Positions 1 through 10,358 of a stretch of DNA of 64,000 nucleotides are shown here, piece after piece. Made by a program: the position numbers and the translations under genes. Below the pieces are notes generated by a model. The model saw only the letters and a program-made list of their open reading frames with translations, made no database searches and was not told the origin of the DNA. The stretch covers positions 37,610,766 through 37,674,765 of the forward strand of contig CM076147.1 of NCBI GenBank assembly GCA_038025085.1, in the 5' to 3' direction. The DNA is from Tetragonia tetragonoides. Lineage: Eukaryota > Streptophyta > Magnoliopsida > Caryophyllales > Aizoaceae. Every line of letters begins with the position of its first letter. The first letter of the stretch is position 1.

Positions 1-70
1 CACATTGATATGCAAATCTCTCAGGTCAGAAGTCTCATAGCACTGCAATTTATGAGCAGCTCGAATTTAG

Positions 71-199
71 AAGGCTATCTTCTCGAACCTGAGGATTTTT
101 CAAAGGCTCAGTATACTTTTGACATTGGAGCAGAATACTGATGTTGCATATGGTTTCCAAGTTCCTGATACAGTCGACCAACTCACAACTGCAATAGAG
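71..199 (+). CDS. Probable internal exon of an unidentified gene entering from the left edge
   Basis: A 129-base stretch is preceded by a TAG acceptor-like site and followed by a GAG|GTAAAC donor. It is open in exactly one frame that is phase 0 at both ends (43 codons). The translation includes SILLTLEQNTDVAYGFQVP and looks like ordinary globular protein rather than a random ORF. I do not recognise the family. No convincing next exon was found in the following 1.5 kb, so the gene may continue far downstream, be broken, or be a relic. Confidence 0.35.
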
Positions 200-1762
200 G
201 TAAACATCTAACTGTTATATCTGAACTCTTATACCTGTTGATATTGCATATGCTAGTGTTAATGCGGCTATTACGTTACATTCCTGTGTTTTTTGGACCC
301 ATAGGACTGACCCCATACCATGCATGCCTTACATTTTGATCACAGTGGTTGTTTTGTACCCTAAATAATCTAGTGGCTGAAGAGTTCAATAACCAGCTCA
401 GGTATATGATAATAAAGCTAAGACAAGGGTTCCTAGTTGCATCCTTAACATGTACTGCTGTGTGCTTGGCTAAATATAGAATTAATTTCTGAGGCCAAGA
501 ACCAAGCTAAGTACTACTACCAAATATATCAATGTTAGTTAACAAAGGGAAAAAGAAAAACGGCAAATCTAATTTTGTAACATGGTGGCAGGTTTGTCAG
601 TCTGTTGGATTTCCGTTGTGGGAGTTATTGGTTGTATGTGGAAAGACAGCTATTGTGAATGGGGCATTTTATGGCACCCTTGTCAGGATCTTGAAACTTG
701 AAAGAAACATGAGTTGGGAATTTGGGACGGTATACAATTATACAGAAGCTGCCAATGAGTGTGTAGGACAAAACATACCATGCTCATTATTGGCTAGTCC
801 TAGTCCCTCTTTACTGATATGCAACACCTTGTGATACTCCTTACAGGGTCTGACATTGACCAGTCTGGTTTCTACTGAAATTTTTATGGTTGAGTTAGTT
901 TTGTATCAATATTCAGTAAGTATTAAGAAACAGATATTCTCCAATGGTTCTGTCATGATTCAAGAATGTTATGATGGAATAAAAATCTAATAGTTTTTTG
1001 TTGCTTCCTTCATATATTTCCTGAAGAAAGCAGGTATTTTCCTGCTTGATTTCAGGGCTGCTTGATTTTCGTTGCTTACACAGCTAGACTTTAGACAGAG
1101 CAGTAAAACCCGACCCTACCCCAATACGAGGCATCAGTGGTGGATTCAGAAAATTTAAAATTAAAAACAAAGAAATTGTACAGAAAATAGGAAAAATTGT
1201 AGTAAGCAAAATTTTAAAAAAATATTGTTGCGGCCGATTACATACTATTGTGTACATAGGTCCGCCCCTGCGAGGCATGTAAATGGGACATGCCCAGAGA
1301 TTTGTGCTTTCGGATTTGACATGTTAATGGAAAAATAATATGCTTAATTCGTTTTTCTTGTTTCTCTTGTTGGTCGGGGTGGGAGAATCTCTAAACCATT
1401 TGATGTGAATTTCAGACCAAACTGAGATAGGAAAGACTGCATCAGTGGCGTAACAAAACACATTATGTAGTGGAAAAAAGTAAAAAACCATAAAGTGGAA
1501 AAATTAAATAAATAATATATAAGAAAAATGATCTTGGTTAATCTTAATAGAAACTATTTTGATTTAATGTCAGTATCAGACTAAACTGAGATTGGAAGAT
1601 TGCTTAGTGGTACTGGAAGATTGTTAAAAAGAATAGAAAATGACATTTCACCGTTTGTTTAATACACATAATACTACTACATGAGATGGACAAAGCAACA
1701 GAAATTTCATCAACCCTGTAGAAAACTCAGACTACTGAAATTGAACAACACAAAAAACTCGT
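200..1762. other. No gene recognised: intron or intergenic
   Basis: AT-rich sequence with T-rich runs on the plus strand, as expected of a plant intron or spacer. A 100-codon plus ORF at 532-834 has no recognisable domain, and I see no clear splice context that would join it to the exon at the left edge. Nothing else is supportable here. Confidence 0.5.
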
Positions 1763-1859
1763 ATGAAGCGGCCTTAAGGTGAGGCGTCTCGTACAAGCAT
1801 GATGTCATGATGACGTCATGCTTTTTTATAGAGGTAGGGTCACCTTGAGGCCGCCTCAT
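1763..1859. repeat. Short foldback (inverted repeat) element with GAGGCGGC-type arms
   Basis: A left arm of about 20 bases (ATGAAGCGGCCTTAAGGTGA) and a right arm (TCACCTTGAGGCCGCCTCAT) are reverse complements with a few mismatches. They enclose a near-palindromic core rich in TGATGTCATGATGACGTCA. Related GAGGCGGCT(C/T)AAACAAG text occurs near 39160 and 42970, so this looks like a small foldback repeat family. It lies just downstream of the KLCR stop codon and may be part of its 3' region. Confidence 0.5.
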
Positions 1860-2089
1860 AGTAGACTCGTTGAAATTGTTGTAACTCAGCTATATATGAA
1901 GTAGACCTTTCCAATATTTTCAAACTACAGTGCCCAATCTCTCTCATTGCTGTTTTCTTTAAGACTAAATTCTCAAACCGGGCCAGAAGAAAATTGTGAA
2001 GTGCTATTATCACCAACCAGCAGCAAAAACTTCTCTTCAAGTGGAAAACAAGAAAGTTATTTACATCCATCACAAGCACAATGTCTCAA

Positions 2090-4531
2090 TCATATTTTCA
2101 CCCCAGCGATAGTCAGTATTGCAGTATGGGAATTTTTGTCAAGGAGGTTCTCTAGTGATCTAGATTTTCTTCTTCTAGCCCTTCCTGCTTCTTTCAGTAA
2201 CTCTGACAACCTCCTCTTCTCATCATCCACAACAGGATCTGCTGTTCCAAGCTTCTCCTCTCGTGTTCCAACAACGTAATCCAAGAGCTCAATTGCTTCA
2301 TCCCATCTGTCATACATCCACAGGGAAAACACTAGCAAATTTATTAACAGAATACACAGTTCTCCCTCATTCAGAAGAAGCATTTGGAAAGATAAAAATA
2401 AAAAAATAAAAACGAAACAAACATACTTTTATGAAATGCAGAAGCTAAAGCAAGAAACTTCACCAATTATGTATCACCAACAAACAATTGCAAGATTGAG
2501 TAATAAATAGAAGCCTTAATAATAAAATTAATGTTAGTAGATTCAAATATGTTGTATTTAAGGGAGGGCTGCTGGATATACATACCTTCCAAGAGCATCA
2601 TAGGTGCCTGCAAGATTGCTGTAAATACATAGGGTGTCTGGATGATACAATCCATATTCTTTCTCCAGAATGATCCTCGCTTCCTCGAAGAGTTCTGCAG
2701 CCTCATCTATTGCATAGAGCTGAACACAGGCAAGACCTAATTGATTCAAGGTAATTCCATAAAGGGAAGACTTCTTCTCCCCTGAAGTCTGGAACTTTGA
2801 GATAGAACTTTTAAGGATATTGTAGGAATCAGCATAATTTCCTTGCATGTAATGTATGACTCCCATCTGAGCCTCAACCCCAGCAATTGTGCAGTGGTGG
2901 CCCTGTCCGTCACCATACATCTCCACTGCTTGGTGAAGCAGACTAAGGGCCTGATCGAGTTCATTCATCGATTCATATATAGCAGAAAGATCTATCAAAC
3001 CACTGGCAATATCCTCCATATTAGAACCAGGAGGTGGCTTGTTGTAAATATGACGGGCTTTTTCACAAAAGGATTTGGACTCGCCAAATTTCCCCACCTT
3101 GTTGTAAAGCTCAGCCAAACGAACAAAGACCAAACCGATGGCTGGATGATTCACTCCTTTGCTAGACTTGAATGTAGCAAGTGCTTTTTGGTAAGAGAAT
3201 ATTGCCTCATCATATCGAGCCAAGGCTAAATATGCATCGCCAATGTTACAGTCAACAGCTGCAACTTCTGCGTCCTGTCCACTACTGTGCATGGCTGTGC
3301 TAGCTAAGACATAATGTTCGAGAGCAGCTTCAGATTTTCCCCTGGAGTCACAGATAAGACCCATCAATCTTCTATCTGCAGCTTCTTCAATTGAAATTGG
3401 TGAGCCGTTTGCTTTATGGATGTCTAGAGCCATCTGACAAAGCTTCTCAGCCTCATCAAATTCAAATGCTTGAACATGAGCCTCTGCCACATATCGACAA
3501 GTCTCTCCAAAACGGGGGTCTTGCTCTCCAAGAACTTGTTTTTGAATCTCTAACCCAGATTTGTAGAGGAGAATTGACTTCTCAATTTGGCCTTGCGTTG
3601 CATAAATGTCACCCAACTGCATACATCCAACAAATTTTGCAAGGGCATGGTTTTGGCCAAGCTCTATTTTTGGAATTTCAATGGAACGTTCGAGAAGAGA
3701 AATGGCTTCATTGTGTTTGCCCAAGCTACAATACATTGAAGCCAAAACATGCAAGCACATGACATGATCTAAACTCGGCTTCTCAGAAACACAATTCTCG
3801 AATGATTTCTTTGCTCGAAGAGCAAGTTCAAATGCCCTTTGAGAATTGTCCCCAGATGAAAGTATATCCCTAGCTTTCTTAAGCAAATAGGGTCCAATAT
3901 CCGGACTATCTAACCCTTTCTTACCATCTTCTCCACCATTTGCTTTCTTGTCTTTCGAATGCCTCTCTTCCAACGGAGAAGACCCCCAACTCTTTGAGCT
4001 TTTCATCGAATTCCTCTTACTAACAGGAGGTTTCGGACCACTGCTTTTCACATCATTTGTCTTTCCCTCCACTTTTGATCTTGCTGTATTAGGTAAAGAC
4101 TTAACTCTAGAATGAATACCCTTAATAGCCTTCCCTGGCTTCTTCTTACTTGGTGGCTTTTCTATCTGTGAGGGTACATTATGCTCCACAATGACAACCT
4201 CTTTTACATCTTCCTCTCTATGAATATCACCTCCCACAAGATGGCACAGCTCAGAATCAATCCTTGATTCATTGCCATAGGTTGTAAAGCTGCGTGTCGA
4301 GTGGGAGTCGTCGTTGGAGCTTTCCATATCACAAATGTTTTGGTACAATAACTCGATCGAGTTATCGACATCATCAATGCCTAGATCAAGAGAACCAATG
4401 CTTGGGCTCTCAGGGCTCAGAGGACTTCTTGGTGATGCATTGTGCTTGAGGCTTCTTTTGAAATGGCTTATGCTTCCACTCAGATTGGGACTCCTCCTTA
4501 TGTCTTCTCCAATTATTTCAGCTCCAGGCAT
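2090..4531 (-). CDS. KLCR: Kinesin light chain-related TPR protein (KLCR/CMU family)
   Basis: Two coding exons: 4531-2586 and 2306-2090, separated by a 279-base GTATG...CAG intron (2585-2307) that splits the Arg codon in LGR|WDEA. The joined product is about 720 residues. Residues 1-210 are Ser/Lys/Pro-rich and probably disordered. From about 215 onward there are successive TPR helical pairs, with repeated A-x-x-LGxxxEA and YDEA-type signatures, as in kinesin light chain. The C-terminal exon carries the family's EEKLGTADPVVDDEKRRL-like segment and a basic SLENLLD tail. In plants this family links cortical microtubules and the plasma membrane, guides cellulose synthase tracks and binds IQD scaffolds; that role is inferred from the family. 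The ATG at 4531 gives the expected N-terminus MPGAEIIGED. A separate 5'-leader intron is predicted at 4558-5065. Confidence 0.93.
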
Positions 4532-4557
4532 TTTCTCTCTCTTGGTTCACAATCAAT

Positions 4558-5065
4558 CTGTATTCAAGCATACAATCAACAAATTATAGCATAATGACAT
4601 TTATTTCCCAAAGAAATTAGAAAAACAGGGTATACAAAAAAAAAAAAAAAATTACCATATGAAAAACTGACCAGCAATCTAAACTCCCATTAAAAACAGA
4701 ATAACCACATTGAACAAGAAAATGGCAGAATTCAATCAAACAACCATTTGAAAGGGGGTAGAAACAAGAAACCCATCTCCCAAGAGAATAACCATATGAA
4801 ATGTAGACATAACAAAAAACCCATATCCCAATTAATACAAGACAAACCAATTCAGAAAATATGGCAGAATTCAACAATAAAAGCCAAGACCCATTTGAAA
4901 CTGGGGGAGAAACAAGAAGAATCCTACCTTGTCATGCACACAAAAAGAGAAATAATAAACAATGAACCACAAAATTAATGTAAAAAGAATCTAACAACAA
5001 TATATGCAAAAACATAAATGCCCAACAAGAACATGATGAACAATGTAACTACATTTGATACATAC
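4558..5065 (-). other. Predicted 5'-UTR intron of the KLCR gene
   Basis: On the minus strand TTAAG|GTATGTATC (donor at 5065) and GAATACAG (acceptor ending at 4558) bound 508 bases. The interior is T-rich on the transcribed strand and the acceptor sits 26 bases upstream of the KLCR start codon. Leader introns are common in this kind of plant gene. No transcript evidence is available. Confidence 0.5.
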
Positions 5066-5649
5066 CTTAAACAACTGAGAAACAAGAGTTTTCCTGAAAC
5101 TCAAAGTTGCAGTTTTTTTTTTTTTTTTTTCTGGGTAATATTTATATACCCAGATAAGGTAAGAGTTGTAATAATATGTGGAGATGAAGAAATTGTTAAA
5201 AGGGTGGTGTGGTGTGAAATGTAATTCAAGAAAACAATAAAATTATGTTAGAGAATTTAGAAAAGTAAGAAAATTTAGTGAAAGAGATAGGTAATTTGGT
5301 TGAAACAGGAATTAAGGAAGGTGACCTTTCTCCCACCAGCAATAGCAATAGCACCATCACAGAGGCCTTTGTCACCCTCCTTTTTTTTAATTTTTTTCCT
5401 TAATGAAAGGAAATTGAAAGATTGTATTTTTAGGTGGTTTTTGTTTTTGTTTTTGTATTTTGAGAGATGTTTTCACAGGTTGGCGCGTTTAACGGAATTT
5501 CAATGTGTGGGAAGGAGAGAGAGAGAGAGAGAGAGAGGACATTCATTCCTGCAATGGGTCTGTGAAATTGTGAGTTTCAAAGTCTTGTGACTCTGAGTAC
5601 GTGGATTTATATATTGAAATAGAATTTTTCTCTCTCTCTCTCTCTCTCA
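5066..5649 (-). promoter_or_regulatory. KLCR leader and promoter region with (GA)n and (CT)n tracts
   Basis: Upstream of the predicted leader intron lie a poly-T tract (5112-5130), a (GA)n run at 5515-5537 and an opposing (CT)n run at 5630-5648. On the gene's strand these read as CT and GA tracts, typical of plant Y-patch and GAGA-like core-promoter composition. No unambiguous TATA box was assigned. Confidence 0.35.
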
Positions 5650-6947
5650 TGAATTGTGTTCATGAAATGAAGATGAAGATGAAGATGAAAGTGAAGGGCA
5701 TATGAAATCCAACTGGATTTGCTTCATACGTGAGTTTGTGCCCTCCCAAGGAATATTTAATGCCAACCCAAATGATGATAGGCCTCTTGTTGTAGTTGTA
5801 GGACTGAGAGTTGGATAGGGCTGTGTCCTCTGTACTCTCATTTTTCTAAGTACCATTCTTTATTTTGAGAGAAAAAGTCAAGTACATCTGAACATGGGTG
5901 TATTTTCAATTTTCCACTCAACCTCCCCCATAAACTCCCGTGGACCATTTGGAATGGGATTATGAGAATGTGTGATCCTCTCTAGTAACTAGAGAATAGA
6001 GATTGGATGGGGGAGGTGAGGTTAAATGGGTTGTGAGGCGGGGATGAAATTTGATAGTGTTTACTCGTAACGGGTGGTGGGACGGATGTGGATTTGGCTT
6101 TATACTAGGGGGTGGGATGGATCATATTCATAGTGGATAAGACATCTTCTGCACCCACCCGCCCCATTTGTCATCATCTCACGTGAGAGGTCCAATTCAT
6201 TTTATTGTGGAAATGAATAGACCAAATTCGGTTTGTTATTACCGAATTCAGTCTATTCCCTCTCACAAAGAGTAATTGAACCTCTCTAGAAGAATCCAAT
6301 AGTCTCGAACAAAAAGATGGAGACATGTAATGTAGTATGAGTAATATATTTCTTTGTTATGTTTTACACTAGAAAATTTAGATCCTTACATATGATGAGC
6401 ATGAGGATTGGGAAACAATCCAGCATCATATTAGTCCAATTTACACACCATGCTTATGTATAGTCCAACACCGAATAATAGGCCAGTTTTGAAGTTTGTC
6501 AATAAACCTTAGAATGGGAACCTCACCAACAGACAGAATATGCAATGTTGCAGTCCTAAGCTCATTGTCACTTCGCACTTTGGCAGTAGCTCCCACAACA
6601 TGTATGGATTTTTGTCATACATTAATCCTCTTCATATAAAATCATCTTATTATAGCGGTAAAGATATACATACTTTGAACAGACTTGTAAATATTAAGTC
6701 ATTTATCCAATATGCCCTACATATTATTGATAACATTAAACATTCTTGTTACATGCATACCATGAACAGACTATCATGTGTTGTTTGCCAATCATTTCAT
6801 CTATCTATAAAGATCTAATAATTTGATTTCGGGTCTTTCCGCCGTCAATGGTATCAAAAAGTTACACGTGTATCAAGGGATTTTAGGCATAAAAATTGAA
6901 TTGCTAGTACACAACTAAAGTATTTATTTCATCCATCAATAAGCTCT
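5650..6947. other. Intergenic, no gene recognised
   Basis: Low-complexity and AT-rich spacer with a GATGAA microsatellite-like patch near 5668-5690. ORFs here are short and lack recognisable protein character. No RNA gene was seen. Confidence 0.5.
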
Positions 6948-7282
6948 TGGGTGCGTTCTATTGCACTTATTTTCAATGATTCTCACTGATTAAGTAAGGT
7001 TCTGCCACTGATTTTTACTGATTGAGTAAGGTCCTGTCATTGATTTCTGCTGATTCAGTAAGATCCTTCCACTGATTCTCACTAATTCAATAAAGTCCTG
7101 CCACTGATTCTGTGAGTAGAAATGTGGGTCCTGTAACTGATTTCCATTGATTGAGTAAGATCCTGCCACTGATTCTCACTGATTTAATAGGGTCTAGCCA
7201 CTGATTCCCACTGATTGAATAAGCTCTTGCCACTTATTTCCAGTGATTGAGTAAGATCCAATAAGTAAAAAAGAACACACTA
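6948..7282. mobile_element. MITE-like element with an internal ~33-bp tandem repeat
   Basis: The ends are imperfect inverted repeats: GGGTGCGTTCTATTGCACTTATT at the left against a right end whose reverse complement reads GTGTGTTCTTTTTTACTTATT. Between them about eight degenerate copies of a ~33-base unit (CTGATTCTCACTGATTGAGTAAGRTCCTGCCA-like) run from about 6975 to 7260. Length is about 335 bases with no coding capacity. A clean target-site duplication was not found, so the superfamily is left open (hAT-like termini). Confidence 0.6.
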
Positions 7283-7699
7283 CTTCTTTTAATCTTTTCA
7301 ATGGCTCAATACGAAAAAGAAGGATGCAAAACGAATTGAGACGAAATTCAGCATTGAACAAAAGGGAATAACACATGTTGCAATTTGCAAAATAAAGCAG
7401 AACGTGAGATAAATATGATATGCTGAAGAAAAGAAAGAAACTGAAAAGGGAGAAAAATTTGCAGTACCGTACGAACATAACTTATAGTACAAAATATAAA
7501 GAATATATCATGGAGACAACAAAAAGAACAAAATTTAACTGATAATCATTACTTATCTTAAGACTTCGAAAAAATATACTCCGTAGTAAAATATAAATAT
7601 ATTGCTCTACACTCTTGTAAATACGCATTGTTGACGAGATATGTGTTATTATATATTATTGTTATCATATTGTGTATGTTTTAGCCCAGATGCACTTAA

Positions 7700-9252
7700 G
7701 AGTGTGTTTGGATACTACTATTTGATTTGAATATCATGAATTCAAATCAAAAATTTGAAATTTTGCAATTCAAATTCAATTCAGTTGTTTGGGAAAACAA
7801 GGAATTTCAATTCACAAATTTAAAATCTGAATTTCTTGTTTGGGTAAATTTGCAATTTCAATTTCAAAATTTGAAATTCAACCAATGTTTGGCAAAATAT
7901 GCTCTTTCATTTGCTGAATTTGCACATAAATTAATGAAAAAACACAATTGAAATATCATTGCGTTTGCACATAAATTTGCTGAATTTGGCAAATTTAGCC
8001 CTTGCAATCACATCTGATATACCTAGCTCAAATCCAACGAAATTAAAAAAATAAGATATAGAATAATCATACACAAATTGATACAAATTTGAGCCGAAAT
8101 TGGAGCCTCATAAAAGTAGAGAGAGAGAGAATGTGAAGAAAATTACAAGGAGAGAATGGGCAAAAATTGACCATTTCAGGCCTGAAAATGGCACTTGTAG
8201 AAATAATAATAAGAAAAGAAAGGAGAAATACCAAAAAAAAAAAAAAAGAAAGAAAGGAGAAATAGGCTTGAAGGCGCACACTTAGTTGAAATGACTATTG
8301 TACACCCAAATCGCCATTGATGAAGAACGGAAAGCATAAGCGAGCTGTGACGGTGAAATTGAAAGAGTTTCTGGGTAATGAAGAACAACAATCGGAGATC
8401 AGTGACATAGACATAGTCGATGATGAATGTCTTGATGATATTGGGGCTTTTAGCTCTCTCTCGCGAGGGATACCTGGGATTGAGGACTCAGCGAAGGGAT
8501 TCATCTTCTCCGAGAGATTCAAGCTCTTTTCTAGCCGTGAATTCTGGTAATGGTTGCGATTGTTCTCTGCAAATTGTCTCGATCATCGATTCGACTGAGT
8601 CTGGAAGAGAAACTTCGAGTTTCGGCGATTGAGAAAATTCCGCCATTGTTGAGAGCTTTGAAGGTGATGAGGAAATTGTTAGGGTTTCGATATTTCACCG
8701 GAGAAATCGAAGAAAGCGAAGGCTCCAAAAGCGTCGAAACACCACCACGCTTCGCCACCGGCGCCTCCTGGTAGTGAAGAGGAAGATGGATCGCCGGCGG
8801 ATGCGACCTAGCGACCTAGCCGATCACTCAACGGCCGCAAATTGCGTCGAAATTTCACATCCTCATCGAAAAACCGCTCGAAAACCCGCTCGAAAAACCG
8901 CCATTTGTAGTGAGCGGGTTCGATGAGTTCTTGCTTCACTTGTGGTGGTGGTGCTTCCATGGCGGAACACTGCATGTACGAGGAGAGAGAAAATGGAGAA
9001 TGAGAGAGTTCGTGCGTGAAGAAAATGGGAAAATATGGACCTGAGAGAGAGAGAGAGTAAAGTTGGCTGAATGAAGTGGGCTGAATTTCAAATATGGACC
9101 TTTGAGAAGTGAATTTAGAATTCAGGTTTAGAAGGGTTATAAAATTGACACTCAATTTGGCCCAAATCAAGGTCATCAAATTTTTGGTTATCCAAACACC
9201 TGATTTGGGCCAAATGAGGAATTTGAAATCAAATGCCTATATCCAAACAGGC
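7700..9252. mobile_element. Non-autonomous TIR element (~1.55 kb) carrying gene-like fragments
   Basis: The left end GTGTGTTTGGATA and right end TATATCCAAACAGGCC form terminal inverted repeats. Both subterminal zones are packed with AATTTGAAATT/AATTTCAAATT motifs, as expected for transposase-binding subterminal repeats. The interior is less AT-rich and holds coding-like text: a plus ORF at 8317-8550 beginning MMKNGKHKRAVTVKLKEF with an acidic SDIDIVDDECLDD segment, and an opposing minus ORF ending at 8808 that contains MEAPPPQVKQELIEPAHYKW. No transposase was seen. I do not recognise either ORF; they may be captured exon pieces. No convincing 8-bp duplication was found, so exact ends are uncertain. 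Confidence 0.55.
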
Positions 9253-9753
9253 CATAACGGAATTGTCAGGATATGACAATTACTTGTGAAAATAGGGGCT
9301 ATATATTTAGCTATGATTTTTAATTTTAAAAATTGTATTTAGGGATAGCTAAACACGATGCAACATTTTTTGTAATAAATATAACGCATATAGATAGCAA
9401 TCATTGTCCAAATGACTAACATGTATAGGTTGTCAAAACATGTTAACATATGATAGCGATTTCGGTATGAATGGATTCTGAAACATGATAGAAATTCATA
9501 TGTTTATTTGAACCTATCTCTCATCCTCTTATTAATCTCAATAAAATTACTTAAGAAAGATATTCATCAAAAATAAAACACAAGAAAATATTATAAAAAG
9601 AGAAAAACAAAATAAAAAGGTAGTAATAAATATTTTTTGATAAAAGTAATAAGAAAAAACAAACAAACATGAGAGGCTACAGCAAAGGACCTTGTCACAA
9701 AGGCCAGGCCTGTACGGCCAGACCACGAGGCCCTTTACTCCATCGCGGGCCAC
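9253..9753. other. Intergenic spacer upstream of the methyltransferase gene
   Basis: AT-rich sequence without recognisable coding. It changes to GC-richer promoter-like sequence from about 9690 onward. Confidence 0.45.
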
Positions 9754-9780
9754 GGCCCATCAATGCCTTTCACATGGGCC
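9754..9780. promoter_or_regulatory. Paired site II elements (GGCCCA / TGGGCC)
   Basis: GGCCCA at 9754-9759 and TGGGCC at 9775-9780 lie about 600 bases upstream of the methyltransferase start codon and just before its CT-rich leader. TGGGCC/GGCCCA site II motifs bound by TCP factors are frequent in promoters of plant mitochondrial and ribosomal-protein genes, which fits the predicted mitochondrial product. Function is inferred from motif and position. Confidence 0.5.
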
Positions 9781-9837
9781 TTGGATTACCCAGCTGGCTA
9801 CTACCAATACCAGGTCCACCGAACTACAGTTGAATGA

Positions 9838-9877
<40 letters not shown>

Positions 9878-10323
9878 GTGATGTTGGTATCCATTGTTAC
9901 AGCTTCAAGCAACTAGATCGACGTTGACACCTTCCATTTTTCTGCTAACTTTCAGGTTTCCCTCTCTCTCTCTCTCTCTCTCTCTCTCCGCCATTGTTTC
10001 TGCCTTTTTTCTTTATTCTTTATTTATGCGATTCTGAGTATCCCATTCTATTATTTAAGTTCGGAATATATTGATTGCATTTGATAAACAATTCATGTTT
10101 TTGGTGCTGCTTAGTCTGATCATTGATGGCTAAAATTGATTCGATTTCTTGTTAGGAATTTCTGAATTTATTGTCTAATTTGTCTCCATTTATCCGAAAT
10201 TTGGCAACATGATTATCTAATCTTCAATTAATTTGTTCATTTCCAATAGCTGATTGTAACATCAATTTAATTGTATTTACTTGCTAAATAGTGACATTTT
10301 ATTCTATTTCTCTGTGGACTCAG
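9838..10323 (+). promoter_or_regulatory. CT-rich leader and predicted 5'-UTR intron of the methyltransferase gene
   Basis: Two (CT)n tracts (9838-9876 and 9962-9988) mark the probable transcription start and leader. A possible 5'-UTR intron runs from TTCAG|GTTTCC at 9956 to ACTCAG ending at 10323, leaving a 35-base leader exon before the ATG at 10359. The donor is weak, so the intron is tentative. Confidence 0.35.
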
Positions 10324-10358
10324 TGGCATTGTATGAAGTGAATTACATTGGGATAAAA

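Noticed and set aside
532..834. 100-codon ORF MLVNKGKKKNGKSN
   Set aside because: No recognisable domain and no clear splice context. Treated as chance ORF in a spacer or intron.
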